DNA of 64,000 nucleotides from contig JACQAZ010000005.1 in NCBI GenBank assembly GCA_016194705.1, positions 1-64,000 on the forward strand, written 5' to 3'. Positions 16,936 through 25,476 of the stretch are shown piece after piece. This DNA is from Elusimicrobiota bacterium (lineage in GTDB: Bacteria > Elusimicrobiota > Elusimicrobia > UBA1565 > UBA9628). The stretch's first letter is position 1; each line of letters opens with the position of its first letter. The notes beneath the pieces were generated by a model that was not told where the DNA came from, made no database searches, and was given only the letters and a program-made list of their open reading frames with translations. The translations under genes were made by a program, and so were the position numbers.

Positions 16936-18667
16936 GCTGCTCGCCGGGATCCTGATGTTGTCGGTCCCGTTCGGTCATGCGAACGGGGCCAAGAATCCCG
17001 GCACCTTCGTCTACGCGATCACGGGCGACATCGACAGCCTCGATCCCGACTGGGCCTACGACGGCATCAGCCAGGAGGCGCAGTACCAGCTCTACGAGAC
17101 CTTGATCTTCTACAAGGGCTCGTCGGTGGATTCCTTCGAGCCGATGCTCTCGACGGTCGTGCCGGCCACCAAGAACGGGGACCTCTCGGACGACGGCCTG
17201 CGCTACGCCTTCCCGATCCGCAAGGGCGTCAAATTCCACGATGGGACTCTCCTGACGCCGGACGACGTCAAGTACTCTCTGCTGCGCTTCATGCTGACCG
17301 ACCGCGCGAGCGGCCCGTCTTTCTTGCTGCTGGAGCCGCTGCTCGGCGTCTCGAGCGTCCCGCGCAAGGACGGCAGGCCCGATCCGGCCTTTTTCGACAA
17401 AGCCGACAAGGCCGTGACCGTCGAAGGCCAGGCGGTCGTGCTCCATCTCGAGAAGCCCTACGCGCCGCTCTTGTCGATCCTCGCGTCCTACGCCCCCATC
17501 TTCTCGAAGAAGTGGGTCGTCGCCCACGGAGGATGGGACGGCTCAGCCGCGTCCTGGCCGCCGCACTTCGACCCGGCAAAGCAAGACAGCCCGCTTTACG
17601 ACCAGGAGAACGGCACCGGCCCCTTCAAGCTCGAGCGCTGGGACAAGGAGAACAAACAGCTCGTGCTCGCGCGCACCGAGAGCTACTGGCGCGAGCCGGC
17701 CAAGCTCAAGTATCTGGTCTTCAAGACGATCAACGAGGCCGCCACGCGCAAGCTGCTCCTGCAGGCCGGCGACGCCGACGGCGCGATGATGGAGCGCCAA
17801 TACCTTCCGCAGGTGCAGGGAGTCCCCGGGCTCACGATCAGCGACGATCTTCCTTTCCTCGAGACCCACAACGCCTTCGTCATGACTCTGAAAGTCGACG
17901 CGGCGGGAGATCCTTACGTCGGCTCGGGGCGCCTCGACGGCGACGGCATCCCGCCCGATTTTTTCTCGGACGCGAGCGTGCGCCGCGGCTTCGCGTACGC
18001 CTTCGACTACGACGCCTACATCCGCGACGGCTACCGCGGCAAGGGCGAGCGCGCCCGCGGCCCGATCCCGAAGGGAGTCTTCGGCTACAATCCGCTGCAG
18101 GCCGTCCATCCCTACGACCTCGCCAAGGCCGCCGCGGAGTTCAAGAAGGCCTTCGGCGGCAAGGCCTGGGAGGCGGGCTTCCGCTTCACGCTCGTCTACG
18201 CGGAGGGCTTCGCCGACCGGGGCCTGGCCTGCCAGATCATGAAGAAGGGCATCGAGGCGCTCAACCCGAAGTTCCGCGTCGACGTGCGCCCCGTCCTGCA
18301 GTCGACCTGGCTCTCGCAGTACGCCGCGCATAAGATTCCGATGTCGAACGCGCGCTGGCACCTCGACTACGCCGATCCCGACAACCCCGTCTTCGCCTTC
18401 CTGCACAGCAAGGGCTACTACGCCGCCAACTCCGGCTACAGCAACCCGCGCGCCGACCGCTTCGTCGAGGCCGCCCGCGGCGAACTCGACCGCGAGAAGC
18501 GCCGCGCCGACTACTCCGAGCTTCAGTTCATCGCCTACCAGGACGTCCCGCAGATCTACACGCTCGACACCTACTACTTCCAGGTCAACCGTTCCTGGGT
18601 CAAGGGCTGGTACTATAATCCGATCCTCCTCTACGGTTATTTCTACCCGGTCTCCAAGGAGTCATGA
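16928..18667 (+). CDS. Peptide ABC transporter substrate-binding protein (family 5), copy 1
   Basis: This 579-residue protein has a signal peptide (about 1-20, cleavage near HANG) and a full SBP_bac_5 domain. The characteristic IRKGVKFHDGTLLTPDDVKYS segment lies near residues 98-118, and a DSLDP motif sits near the mature N-terminus. Family members bind peptides in the periplasm. There is no lipobox Cys, so it is likely soluble. It is followed by a paralogue with the same architecture, indicating tandem duplication and perhaps divergent specificity. Confidence 0.93.
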   Translation: MRELLAGILMLSVPFGHANGAKNPGTFVYAITGDIDSLDPDWAYDGISQEAQYQLYETLIFYKGSSVDSFEPMLSTVVPATKNGDLSDDGLRYAFPIRKGVKFHDGTLLTPDDVKYSLLRFMLTDRASGPSFLLLEPLLGVSSVPRKDGRPDPAFFDKADKAVTVEGQAVVLHLEKPYAPLLSILASYAPIFSKKWVVAHGGWDGSAASWPPHFDPAKQDSPLYDQENGTGPFKLERWDKENKQLVLARTESYWREPAKLKYLVFKTINEAATRKLLLQAGDADGAMMERQYLPQVQGVPGLTISDDLPFLETHNAFVMTLKVDAAGDPYVGSGRLDGDGIPPDFFSDASVRRGFAYAFDYDAYIRDGYRGKGERARGPIPKGVFGYNPLQAVHPYDLAKAAAEFKKAFGGKAWEAGFRFTLVYAEGFADRGLACQIMKKGIEALNPKFRVDVRPVLQSTWLSQYAAHKIPMSNARWHLDYADPDNPVFAFLHSKGYYAANSGYSNPRADRFVEAARGELDREKRRADYSELQFIAYQDVPQIYTLDTYYFQVNRSWVKGWYYNPILLYGYFYPVSKES

Positions 18668-20433
18668 GCATGAAAAAAATCTCGCTGCTCCTCGTTCTGG
18701 GCCTCTGCTGTCCAACCTCTTTGAAAGCCAAGGCCTTCGACCCCGAGACCTTCACCTACCTGACTTTCTCCGATGCCGACAGCCTCGACCCGGCCTGGTC
18801 CTACGACACGGCCAGCCACGCGATCATCCTCAACGTCTACGAACCCCTGTTCTGGTTCCATGAGACCTCGACCGAGAAGCTCGATCCCCTGATCGCGGCC
18901 AAGGTCCCCTCAAAAGCCAACGGCCTGATCTCGCCGGACGGCAGGACCTACACGATCCCCATACGCAAGGGGATCAAGTTCCACGACGGCACGCCGATGA
19001 CGCCCGAGGACGTGCGCTATTCCATCGTCCGCTTCCTGCTCTTCGACCGCAACGCCGGCCCCTCGTCCCTGCTCATGCAGCCGATCCTGGGCTACCCCTC
19101 GACGCGGGATGAGAGCGGCAAGCTCAAGCCGGACTGCTGGAAGGACGCCATGAAGGCGGTCGAGGTCAAGGGCGACACTCTCGTCCTCCACATACCCAAA
19201 CCCTACGCGCCGCTGCTGACCTTGCTGGCCTCTTGGGCCCCGGCCCTGTCGAAGCAGTGGGTCGTCAAGAACGGGGGATGGGACGGCTCCGAGGCGACCT
19301 GGGCCGCCTTCAACAACCCCAAGAAGGAGAGCTCGCCGCTGCACGAGAAAACCAACGGGACGGGGCCCTTCAAGGTCGAGCGCTGGGACCGCGCCACCAA
19401 GCAGTTCATCCTGCTGCGCAACGACGCCTACTGGCGCAAGCCCGCCCGGCTCAAGCGCGTCATCGTCAAATCCGTCGACGACGCCAACGCGCGCAAGCTC
19501 GAGCTCGCCGCCGGCGACGCCGACAACATCTACGCCGACCGCCCCGTCTACACCCAGGTGTCGAACATCCCGGGCGTCGACATCATCGACGACCTCCCCA
19601 TGATGGAGATGAACCCGGTCGCCTTCTTCACCTTCAAGATCAACGCGGCGGGGAACCCTTACGTCGGCTCGGGAAAGCTCGACGGCCAGGGCATCCCGCC
19701 GGATTTCTTCTCGGACGTCGACGTGCGCAAGGGCTTCGCCTACTCCATGGACTACGCGGGCTTCATCCGCGACGTCTCCCGCGGCAAGGGGACCCAAGCC
19801 ACCGGCTGCATCCCCAAAAGCCTGCCGGGCTACAACCCGAAGCAGCCCGTCTACTCTCTCGACCCCAAGAAGGCCGAGGAGCACTTTCGGAAGGCCTTCG
19901 CAGGACAGGTCTGGGACAACGGCTTCACCTTCACCTTGACCTACAACACGGCCAACACCCCGCGACAGATGCTGGGCCAGATGCTCAAACGCCGGGTCGA
20001 GAGCCTCAACCCCAAGTTCCGCATCGACGTCCGTCCCATCGACTGGCCCGCCTTTCTCGACGGCCAGCGCAACTCCAAGCTGCCCATCTTCCTGCTCGGC
20101 TGGAACGCGGACTATCCCGACCCGCACAACTTCGCCTTCCCGATGGTCCACTCCCAGGGCGACTATCCGCACAACCAGCATTACGCCAACGCCAAGGCCG
20201 ACAAGCTCATCGACCAGGCCCTGTATGAGACCGACATCGTCAAGCGCAAGCAGCTCTACGCCCAAGTCCAGGCGATCGAGTATGACGATGTTCCCCACCT
20301 GGTGATCCAGGACACGGTGCGCTTCCGCACGCAGCGCGACTGGGTCAAGGGCTGGTATCACAACCCGATCTTCCCCGACGCGCCCTACGCGAGCTACTTC
20401 TATCCAATGTACAAAGAGCAGCGCAAGCCCTGA
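18664..20433 (+). CDS. Peptide ABC transporter substrate-binding protein (family 5), copy 2
   Basis: This 589-residue family 5 binding protein is a paralogue of the preceding gene: both share DSLDP, IRKG-x-KFHDGT, TP-[DE]DV-x-YS and GPS-x-LL-x-x-P in the same order. The signal peptide spans about 1-23; its LCCP could be a weak lipobox, but SPase I cleavage seems more likely. The start at 18664 overlaps the preceding stop (ATGA); a second Met two codons later is an alternative. The 3' end shares bases with the permease start. It should deliver peptides to the DppB/DppC-like permeases. Confidence 0.93.
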   Translation: MSMKKISLLLVLGLCCPTSLKAKAFDPETFTYLTFSDADSLDPAWSYDTASHAIILNVYEPLFWFHETSTEKLDPLIAAKVPSKANGLISPDGRTYTIPIRKGIKFHDGTPMTPEDVRYSIVRFLLFDRNAGPSSLLMQPILGYPSTRDESGKLKPDCWKDAMKAVEVKGDTLVLHIPKPYAPLLTLLASWAPALSKQWVVKNGGWDGSEATWAAFNNPKKESSPLHEKTNGTGPFKVERWDRATKQFILLRNDAYWRKPARLKRVIVKSVDDANARKLELAAGDADNIYADRPVYTQVSNIPGVDIIDDLPMMEMNPVAFFTFKINAAGNPYVGSGKLDGQGIPPDFFSDVDVRKGFAYSMDYAGFIRDVSRGKGTQATGCIPKSLPGYNPKQPVYSLDPKKAEEHFRKAFAGQVWDNGFTFTLTYNTANTPRQMLGQMLKRRVESLNPKFRIDVRPIDWPAFLDGQRNSKLPIFLLGWNADYPDPHNFAFPMVHSQGDYPHNQHYANAKADKLIDQALYETDIVKRKQLYAQVQAIEYDDVPHLVIQDTVRFRTQRDWVKGWYHNPIFPDAPYASYFYPMYKEQRKP

Positions 20434-21458
20434 TGGCCAAGTTCATCCTCAAGCGCCTGGCCTTCCTCCCGGTGGTCATGCTCTGCGTGACGATGCTCCT
20501 CTTCGCGATCCTCCAGCTGCTCACGCCCGAGATGCGCGCCTCGCTCTACGTCAAGGATCCAAGGCAGCTCGCCGCGGTCGATCAGATCATCGAGAAATAC
20601 GGCCTGCGCGACCCGGTCTACAAGCAATGGGGCCGCTGGCTCTCGCAGGTCGCGCACGGCGACCTCGGCTACAGCGAGACCGCCAAGATGCCCGTGGCCG
20701 ACGCGATCCGCGCCTTTTTCCCGGCGACCTTGGAGCTCACCGTGCTCTCGTTCATCCCGATCCTGCTTCTCGGCGTCTTTTTCGGAACTCTGTCCGCCGT
20801 CTATAAAGACAAATGGCTGGACCAAACCACGCGCTTCGTCGCGATCACCGGGTATTCGCTGCCGAGCTTCGTCCTGGGACTGCTGCTGCTCATGGTCTTC
20901 TACGGCAAGCTCCAGCTCTTCCCGCCGGGGCGCTACTCCCTCGACACCGACCTCCTCGTGCATGGGGAATCCTTCCGCCACGTCACGGGCCTGCTGAGCC
21001 TGGACTGCCTGCTCAACGGCGAGTTCAAGGCCTGGCTCGACGTGGCCAAGCATCTCGTCCTGCCGGCCGCGACCTTGGTCTACATCGATCTGGCCCTGCT
21101 TCTGAGGATCACGCGGTCCTCGATGCTCGAGGAGCTCGGCAAGGACTACATCCGGACCGCCAAAGCCAAGGGCCTGCCCGGCGCGGTGATCGTGCGCAAA
21201 CATGCCCTCAAAAACGCGCTGATCCCGGTCGTCACCTTGTCGAGCCTCATCTTCATCACTTTGCTCGGCGGCGTGGTCATCACGGAGACCGTCTTCGACT
21301 ACCCCGGCATCGGGCGCTGGGGCGTGGTGGCGGCCCAGCAGCTCGACATCGCGGGCGTGCTGGGCTCGACCATGCTCGCGGCGATGCTCTTCGTGGCGGC
21401 GAATCTGGTCAGCGACATCCTCTACGCCGTCGTCGACCCGAGGATCAGGGTGGGCTGA
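20433..21458 (+). CDS. Peptide ABC transporter permease (OppB/DppB-like)
   Basis: This 341-residue inner-membrane permease has an N-terminal helix, a periplasmic loop, then five more helices. The EAA-type coupling motif is visible as EELGKDYIRTAKAKGLP (near 230-246), and the C-terminus carries the family segment VFDYPGIGRWG. It partners with the DppC-like subunit immediately downstream. The start shares the A or TG of the preceding TGA (TGATG), so coupling is tight. Confidence 0.95.
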   Translation: MAKFILKRLAFLPVVMLCVTMLLFAILQLLTPEMRASLYVKDPRQLAAVDQIIEKYGLRDPVYKQWGRWLSQVAHGDLGYSETAKMPVADAIRAFFPATLELTVLSFIPILLLGVFFGTLSAVYKDKWLDQTTRFVAITGYSLPSFVLGLLLLMVFYGKLQLFPPGRYSLDTDLLVHGESFRHVTGLLSLDCLLNGEFKAWLDVAKHLVLPAATLVYIDLALLLRITRSSMLEELGKDYIRTAKAKGLPGAVIVRKHALKNALIPVVTLSSLIFITLLGGVVITETVFDYPGIGRWGVVAAQQLDIAGVLGSTMLAAMLFVAANLVSDILYAVVDPRIRVG

Positions 21459-21463
21459 GGGAC

Positions 21464-22369
21464 ATGAAAGAACGGCTCTTCGAGGTCTGGAAGCAGCTCC
21501 GGAGCAAGCCTATGTCCTTGCTCGGCTTCGGCCTGATCGCCTTCTTCACGCTCGTGGCTGTGGCCGCGCCCATCCTGGCGCCTCCAGAGAAGAACTCCCG
21601 CGACGCGTATCTGATGCCCCAGGACGGCTACAGCCCCGACCCCGTCCGCCCGCATTGGCAGGAGACCCCGGAGAAGCACCGCCACCTCTTCGGCACCACC
21701 GAGGGCCAGTACGACCTCTACTACGGCATGGTCTGGGGAACGCGCACGGCCTTCCAGGTCGCGCTCATCGTCGTCATGAGCTCGCTGGCGGCCGGAATCC
21801 TGATCGGGGGAGCCGCCGGCTTCTACGGCGGCTGGATCGACGAGCTCATGATGCGCTTCACCGACATCATACTCGCCTTCCCGGACTTGATCCTCGCGGT
21901 CGTCATCGTCGCGGTGACCCGGCCGAGCATCCACAACGTCATGATCTCGGTCGCGGCGGTTTCCTGGCCGTCGTACGCCAGGCTCCTTCGCGGGGACGTC
22001 CTGTCGATCAAGGAGCGCGATTTCGTCTCCGCCGCGCGCGCCCTGGGCGCGTCGGATTTTCGAATTCTTGGGCGCCACATCATACCCAACTGCATCTATC
22101 CGCTTCTCGTCGTCGCCTCGCTCTCGATGGGGCGCATCGTCATCACGGCGGCCGCCCTCTCCTTCCTCGGCCTCGGCGCGCCGGTCGGCTACGCCGATTG
22201 GGGCCAGCTGATCAGTCTTTCGCGAAACTGGCTCTTGGGCAGCAGCGGCAACCCCTTCGAATACTGGCACACCGTCTTCATCCCCGGCTTCACCATCTTC
22301 CTGTTCGTGCTCGGCTGGAACCTTCTGGGCGACGCCGTGCGCGATATCCTGGACCCGAGGCAGAAATAA
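21464..22369 (+). CDS. Peptide ABC transporter permease (OppC/DppC-like)
   Basis: This 301-residue permease has an N-terminal OppC-type helix (about 18-37), a periplasmic loop containing HLFGTTEGQYD, and five further helices. The EAA motif appears as IKERDFVSAARALGAS. It is the second membrane subunit of the importer. ATG 21464 follows the DppB-like stop by 5 bp with a GAGG just upstream; an in-frame extension upstream is the shadow of the previous gene. Its stop overlaps the next ATG (TAATG). Confidence 0.95.
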   Translation: MKERLFEVWKQLRSKPMSLLGFGLIAFFTLVAVAAPILAPPEKNSRDAYLMPQDGYSPDPVRPHWQETPEKHRHLFGTTEGQYDLYYGMVWGTRTAFQVALIVVMSSLAAGILIGGAAGFYGGWIDELMMRFTDIILAFPDLILAVVIVAVTRPSIHNVMISVAAVSWPSYARLLRGDVLSIKERDFVSAARALGASDFRILGRHIIPNCIYPLLVVASLSMGRIVITAAALSFLGLGAPVGYADWGQLISLSRNWLLGSSGNPFEYWHTVFIPGFTIFLFVLGWNLLGDAVRDILDPRQK

Positions 22370-23943
22370 TGGACATCAAGACACTCAACGACCTCATCGA
22401 CGACGCCGCGCTCGAGTCCGGCGACCGGACCGCGTACATCACGGCGGAGGAATCGATCACCTACGCGGAGCTCAGGCGCCGCGTCCTGTCGACCGCCGCG
22501 GGCTTTCGCGCCGCCGGCGTCAAGAAGGGGGACTGTGTGGCGATCGTGCACCGCAACAGCCCCATCTTCGTGCAGGCCTACATGGGCCTCACGCGGATCG
22601 GCGCAATCGCGGTGCCGCTCAATTGGCTGGTCCAGAAGCCCGACGAGCTCGCGTACATGCTCAATGATTGCAAAGCCGTCGGCGTCGTGACCCAAAAGGA
22701 ATTCTTGAAGGGCCTTCGCGCCGCAGGCGCGAAGACCTCCTCTTTACGGTCCCTCTGGGTCTCGGACGCCGTCCAATCCGAACTCCAGGGCAAGGAGATT
22801 CCTTTTCCCTCGCTCAATGGGGATCCGAAATCTCTTCCATCGACCGCCGTCGACGAAAAAGACACGGCTTCGATCCTCTACACCTCTGGCACCACCGGAA
22901 ACCCCAAGGGCGTGATGCTGACTCACAAGAACTTCATCACGAACTGCGACGCCACGCTCAAACGGATGCAGCTCAAATCGAGCGACGTCGGCCTGTGCAT
23001 CCTGCCGATGTTCCACAGCTTCGCCTGGACCGGCAAGGTGCTCATCTGCCTGCGCCTCAAGGCCAAGCTCGTGATCGCGCCCGCGATCGCGCCGCCGAAG
23101 CCGTGGCTGAGCCTCATGGGCTGGCACGGCGTCACGCTGTTCGCTGCCGTGCCGCAGGTCTACTCTGTACTGTCCAAGCAGTGCTGCGGCTTCAAAAGCC
23201 TCTACCTGCGCTGGTTCTCGTTCCGCAAGGTCCGCATCGCGATCTCGGGCGCGGCGCCCTTGAGCCCCGCGGTGCAAAGCGACTTCGAAAAGACCTTCGG
23301 CATCCCGATCCTCGAGGGCTTCGGCCTGACCGAGACCTCGCCGGTCGTCACGATCAACGCGCTGGACAAGCGCAAGCCCGGAAGCGTCGGCACGGCCATC
23401 GACGGAGTGCGCATCAAGCTCGTCGACGATTCGGAGCGCGAGCTGCCTCCGGGCGGCGAAGGAGAGATCTGCGTCAAGGGCGACTGCGTCATGAAGGGCT
23501 ACTACAACCTGCCGGACGCGACGCGCGACGCCTACACCAAGGACGGCTGGCTCAAGACCGGCGACATCGGCGCGATCGACCCGCAGGGCTTCCTGTTCAT
23601 CCGCGACCGCAAGAAGGACATGATCATCATCAAGGGGCTCAAGGTCTTCTCGGCGCAGGTGGAGGCCGTCCTCCTGGAAAATCCCGCGATCGAGGAAGCC
23701 GCCATCATCGGCATCCCGGACGAGCACGGCGACGAGACCATCAAGGCCTTCATCGTGCTCAAGAAGAACGCCGCGGCCGACAAGGCGTCGCTGATGCAGT
23801 TCTGCCGCGCGAAGTTCGACGCCTACAAGCGGCCGCGCGACATCGAGATCGTAGACGCCCTCCCGAAGAACGCCCTGCAGAAAGTCCTCAAGCGGGCGCT
23901 GCGCCAAAAGGAACTCGAGAAGAAGGCGGCCGGCGCCGCGTAG
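22369..23943 (+). CDS. Long-chain fatty-acid-CoA ligase-like AMP-binding enzyme
   Basis: This 524-residue ANL-superfamily enzyme has the P-loop-like YTSGTTGNPKGV (near 171), the A5-type GFGLTET motif, the DGWLKTGDIG motif, the hinge RDRKKDMIIIKG and a C-terminal subdomain with NALQKVLKR in place of the canonical catalytic-Lys G-K motif (a Lys is still present). It should activate a carboxylate, probably a fatty acid, to acyl-CoA. It is joined to the peptide transport operon by a TAATG overlap. The functional link to peptide uptake is not obvious. Confidence 0.92.
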   Translation: MDIKTLNDLIDDAALESGDRTAYITAEESITYAELRRRVLSTAAGFRAAGVKKGDCVAIVHRNSPIFVQAYMGLTRIGAIAVPLNWLVQKPDELAYMLNDCKAVGVVTQKEFLKGLRAAGAKTSSLRSLWVSDAVQSELQGKEIPFPSLNGDPKSLPSTAVDEKDTASILYTSGTTGNPKGVMLTHKNFITNCDATLKRMQLKSSDVGLCILPMFHSFAWTGKVLICLRLKAKLVIAPAIAPPKPWLSLMGWHGVTLFAAVPQVYSVLSKQCCGFKSLYLRWFSFRKVRIAISGAAPLSPAVQSDFEKTFGIPILEGFGLTETSPVVTINALDKRKPGSVGTAIDGVRIKLVDDSERELPPGGEGEICVKGDCVMKGYYNLPDATRDAYTKDGWLKTGDIGAIDPQGFLFIRDRKKDMIIIKGLKVFSAQVEAVLLENPAIEEAAIIGIPDEHGDETIKAFIVLKKNAAADKASLMQFCRAKFDAYKRPRDIEIVDALPKNALQKVLKRALRQKELEKKAAGAA

Positions 23944-23944
23944 C

Positions 23945-25426
23945 ATGCCCCAAGCCGCCGAGACCCTGCGCCTGACTGCCGACGCCTCGGCCGTTCTGCG
24001 CCGGGTCTGTTCCGCGGGCCACAAGAGCCCGATCTACCTCGTCGGCGGCGCGATCCGCGACTTTCTGCTCGGCCGCGACGCCTACGACCTCGATCTCGCG
24101 ACCGTCGGCGCGCGCTCTCTGGCCAAGCAGCTCTCCTCGGCCTTCGGCGTCAAGCTCATCGTCCTCGACGAGGAGAACGCCGTGTTCCGCCTGGTCCTGC
24201 CCGACGCCGGAAGCGTGCGCCAGCTCGACTTGGCCGAGCTCCAGGGAGGGGCGATCGCGACCGACCTCGCGCGGCGCGACTTCACGATCAATGCCGTCGC
24301 CTCGCTGCTGGACCGCGGGGCGCCGGGGCGGCTCATCGATCCGAGGGGGGGGCTCGCCGACCTAAAGAAGAAGGTCCTGCGCTGCGAGTCCGACGAACCT
24401 TTCAAGAGCGATCCGCTGCGCCTGCTGCGCGCCTTCCGCCTCTGCGCCGAGCTGGGTTTTGAGATCGAGCGGCAGACCTTGGGCTTCATCGCCGGCGTGC
24501 GCCATCGGGTCGCCAAGCCGGCCGCGGAGCGCGTGCAGTCGGAGCTCATGCTGCTTCTGACGCGCCCCGGCTGCTCGAAGCAGCTCAAGGCGATGGACGG
24601 CTGCGGCCTGCTGACGGCGCTGTTTCCGGACCTCGAGCCCGCGCGCCAATGCGCGCTGGTCTACTACGGCCCGGGCGGCGTGCTGACCCATTCACTCGAC
24701 ACCGCGGCGCGGGCGGATTATCTGCTCTCCAATCTGCGGCGAGTCTACCCGGGCCTGGCCGAGCGCATCGAGTCGCGCATGCCGCCGCGGGCGGTGCTCC
24801 TGCTGGCGGCCCTGCTCCACGACGTGGCCAAGGCCGAGACGGCCAAGCAGGTCGCGGGCCGCCTGCGCTTCTTCGGCCACGACACCGTCGGCGCCAAGCG
24901 CGCCGGCGAGATCCTCAAGAAGCTCAAATTCCCGCGCGCGCACATCGAGACGGTCTCCGCCGTCATCGCACAGCACTTGCGCCCCGGAAACCTCGCCTCG
25001 GCCGACGGGGTCAGCGACAAGGCCGCCTACCGCTTCTACCGCGACCTCGGCGAGCACGCGCTGAGCCTGCTTCTGGTGTGCTGGGCCGACCACGCCAGCT
25101 ACCTTCCCGAGGCGCGCGTGATCAAGCTCTTGAAGCTCGCGTCCGAACCGCCGGGAACGGGCCTTTCCCGCGTCAAGCCGGCCGACGCCGGCAAGACCGT
25201 CCATCACCTGCAGGTCGTCTCGTTCTTGCTCGGCCGCCTGTTCGACGAGCCCGAAAAATCCGCCCCCGAGCGGCTCCTAGACGGCAACGAAGTCATGAAG
25301 ACCCTCGGCCTGCCCCCGGGACCCGAGATCGGCAAATGGCTCGAGCGCCTGCGCGAGGCCCAGGCCACGGGGAGCGTCAAGACCCGCCCCGAGGCGCTGG
25401 CTTTTCTCAAAAAAAGCAAGAAATGA
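23945..25426 (+). CDS. CCA tRNA nucleotidyltransferase / poly(A) polymerase family protein with HD domain
   Basis: This 493-residue class II nucleotidyltransferase has the catalytic signature LVGGAIRDFLLGR followed by DLDLA (about 32-54), the RRDFTINA motif (about 110), and the neck segment with SDEPFKSDPLRLLRAFR. An HD phosphohydrolase domain (HDVAKAE near 290 and FFGHD near 310) follows. It should add or repair the CCA end of tRNA. It starts 1 bp after the ligase stop. The one tRNA in this window encodes CCA, so here repair may be the main role (inference). Confidence 0.9.
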   Translation: MPQAAETLRLTADASAVLRRVCSAGHKSPIYLVGGAIRDFLLGRDAYDLDLATVGARSLAKQLSSAFGVKLIVLDEENAVFRLVLPDAGSVRQLDLAELQGGAIATDLARRDFTINAVASLLDRGAPGRLIDPRGGLADLKKKVLRCESDEPFKSDPLRLLRAFRLCAELGFEIERQTLGFIAGVRHRVAKPAAERVQSELMLLLTRPGCSKQLKAMDGCGLLTALFPDLEPARQCALVYYGPGGVLTHSLDTAARADYLLSNLRRVYPGLAERIESRMPPRAVLLLAALLHDVAKAETAKQVAGRLRFFGHDTVGAKRAGEILKKLKFPRAHIETVSAVIAQHLRPGNLASADGVSDKAAYRFYRDLGEHALSLLLVCWADHASYLPEARVIKLLKLASEPPGTGLSRVKPADAGKTVHHLQVVSFLLGRLFDEPEKSAPERLLDGNEVMKTLGLPPGPEIGKWLERLREAQATGSVKTRPEALAFLKKSKK

Positions 25427-25476
25427 TTCGTTAACATTTCCCTACTAAGCTTCATCCTATTAGGGAATACCAAGCG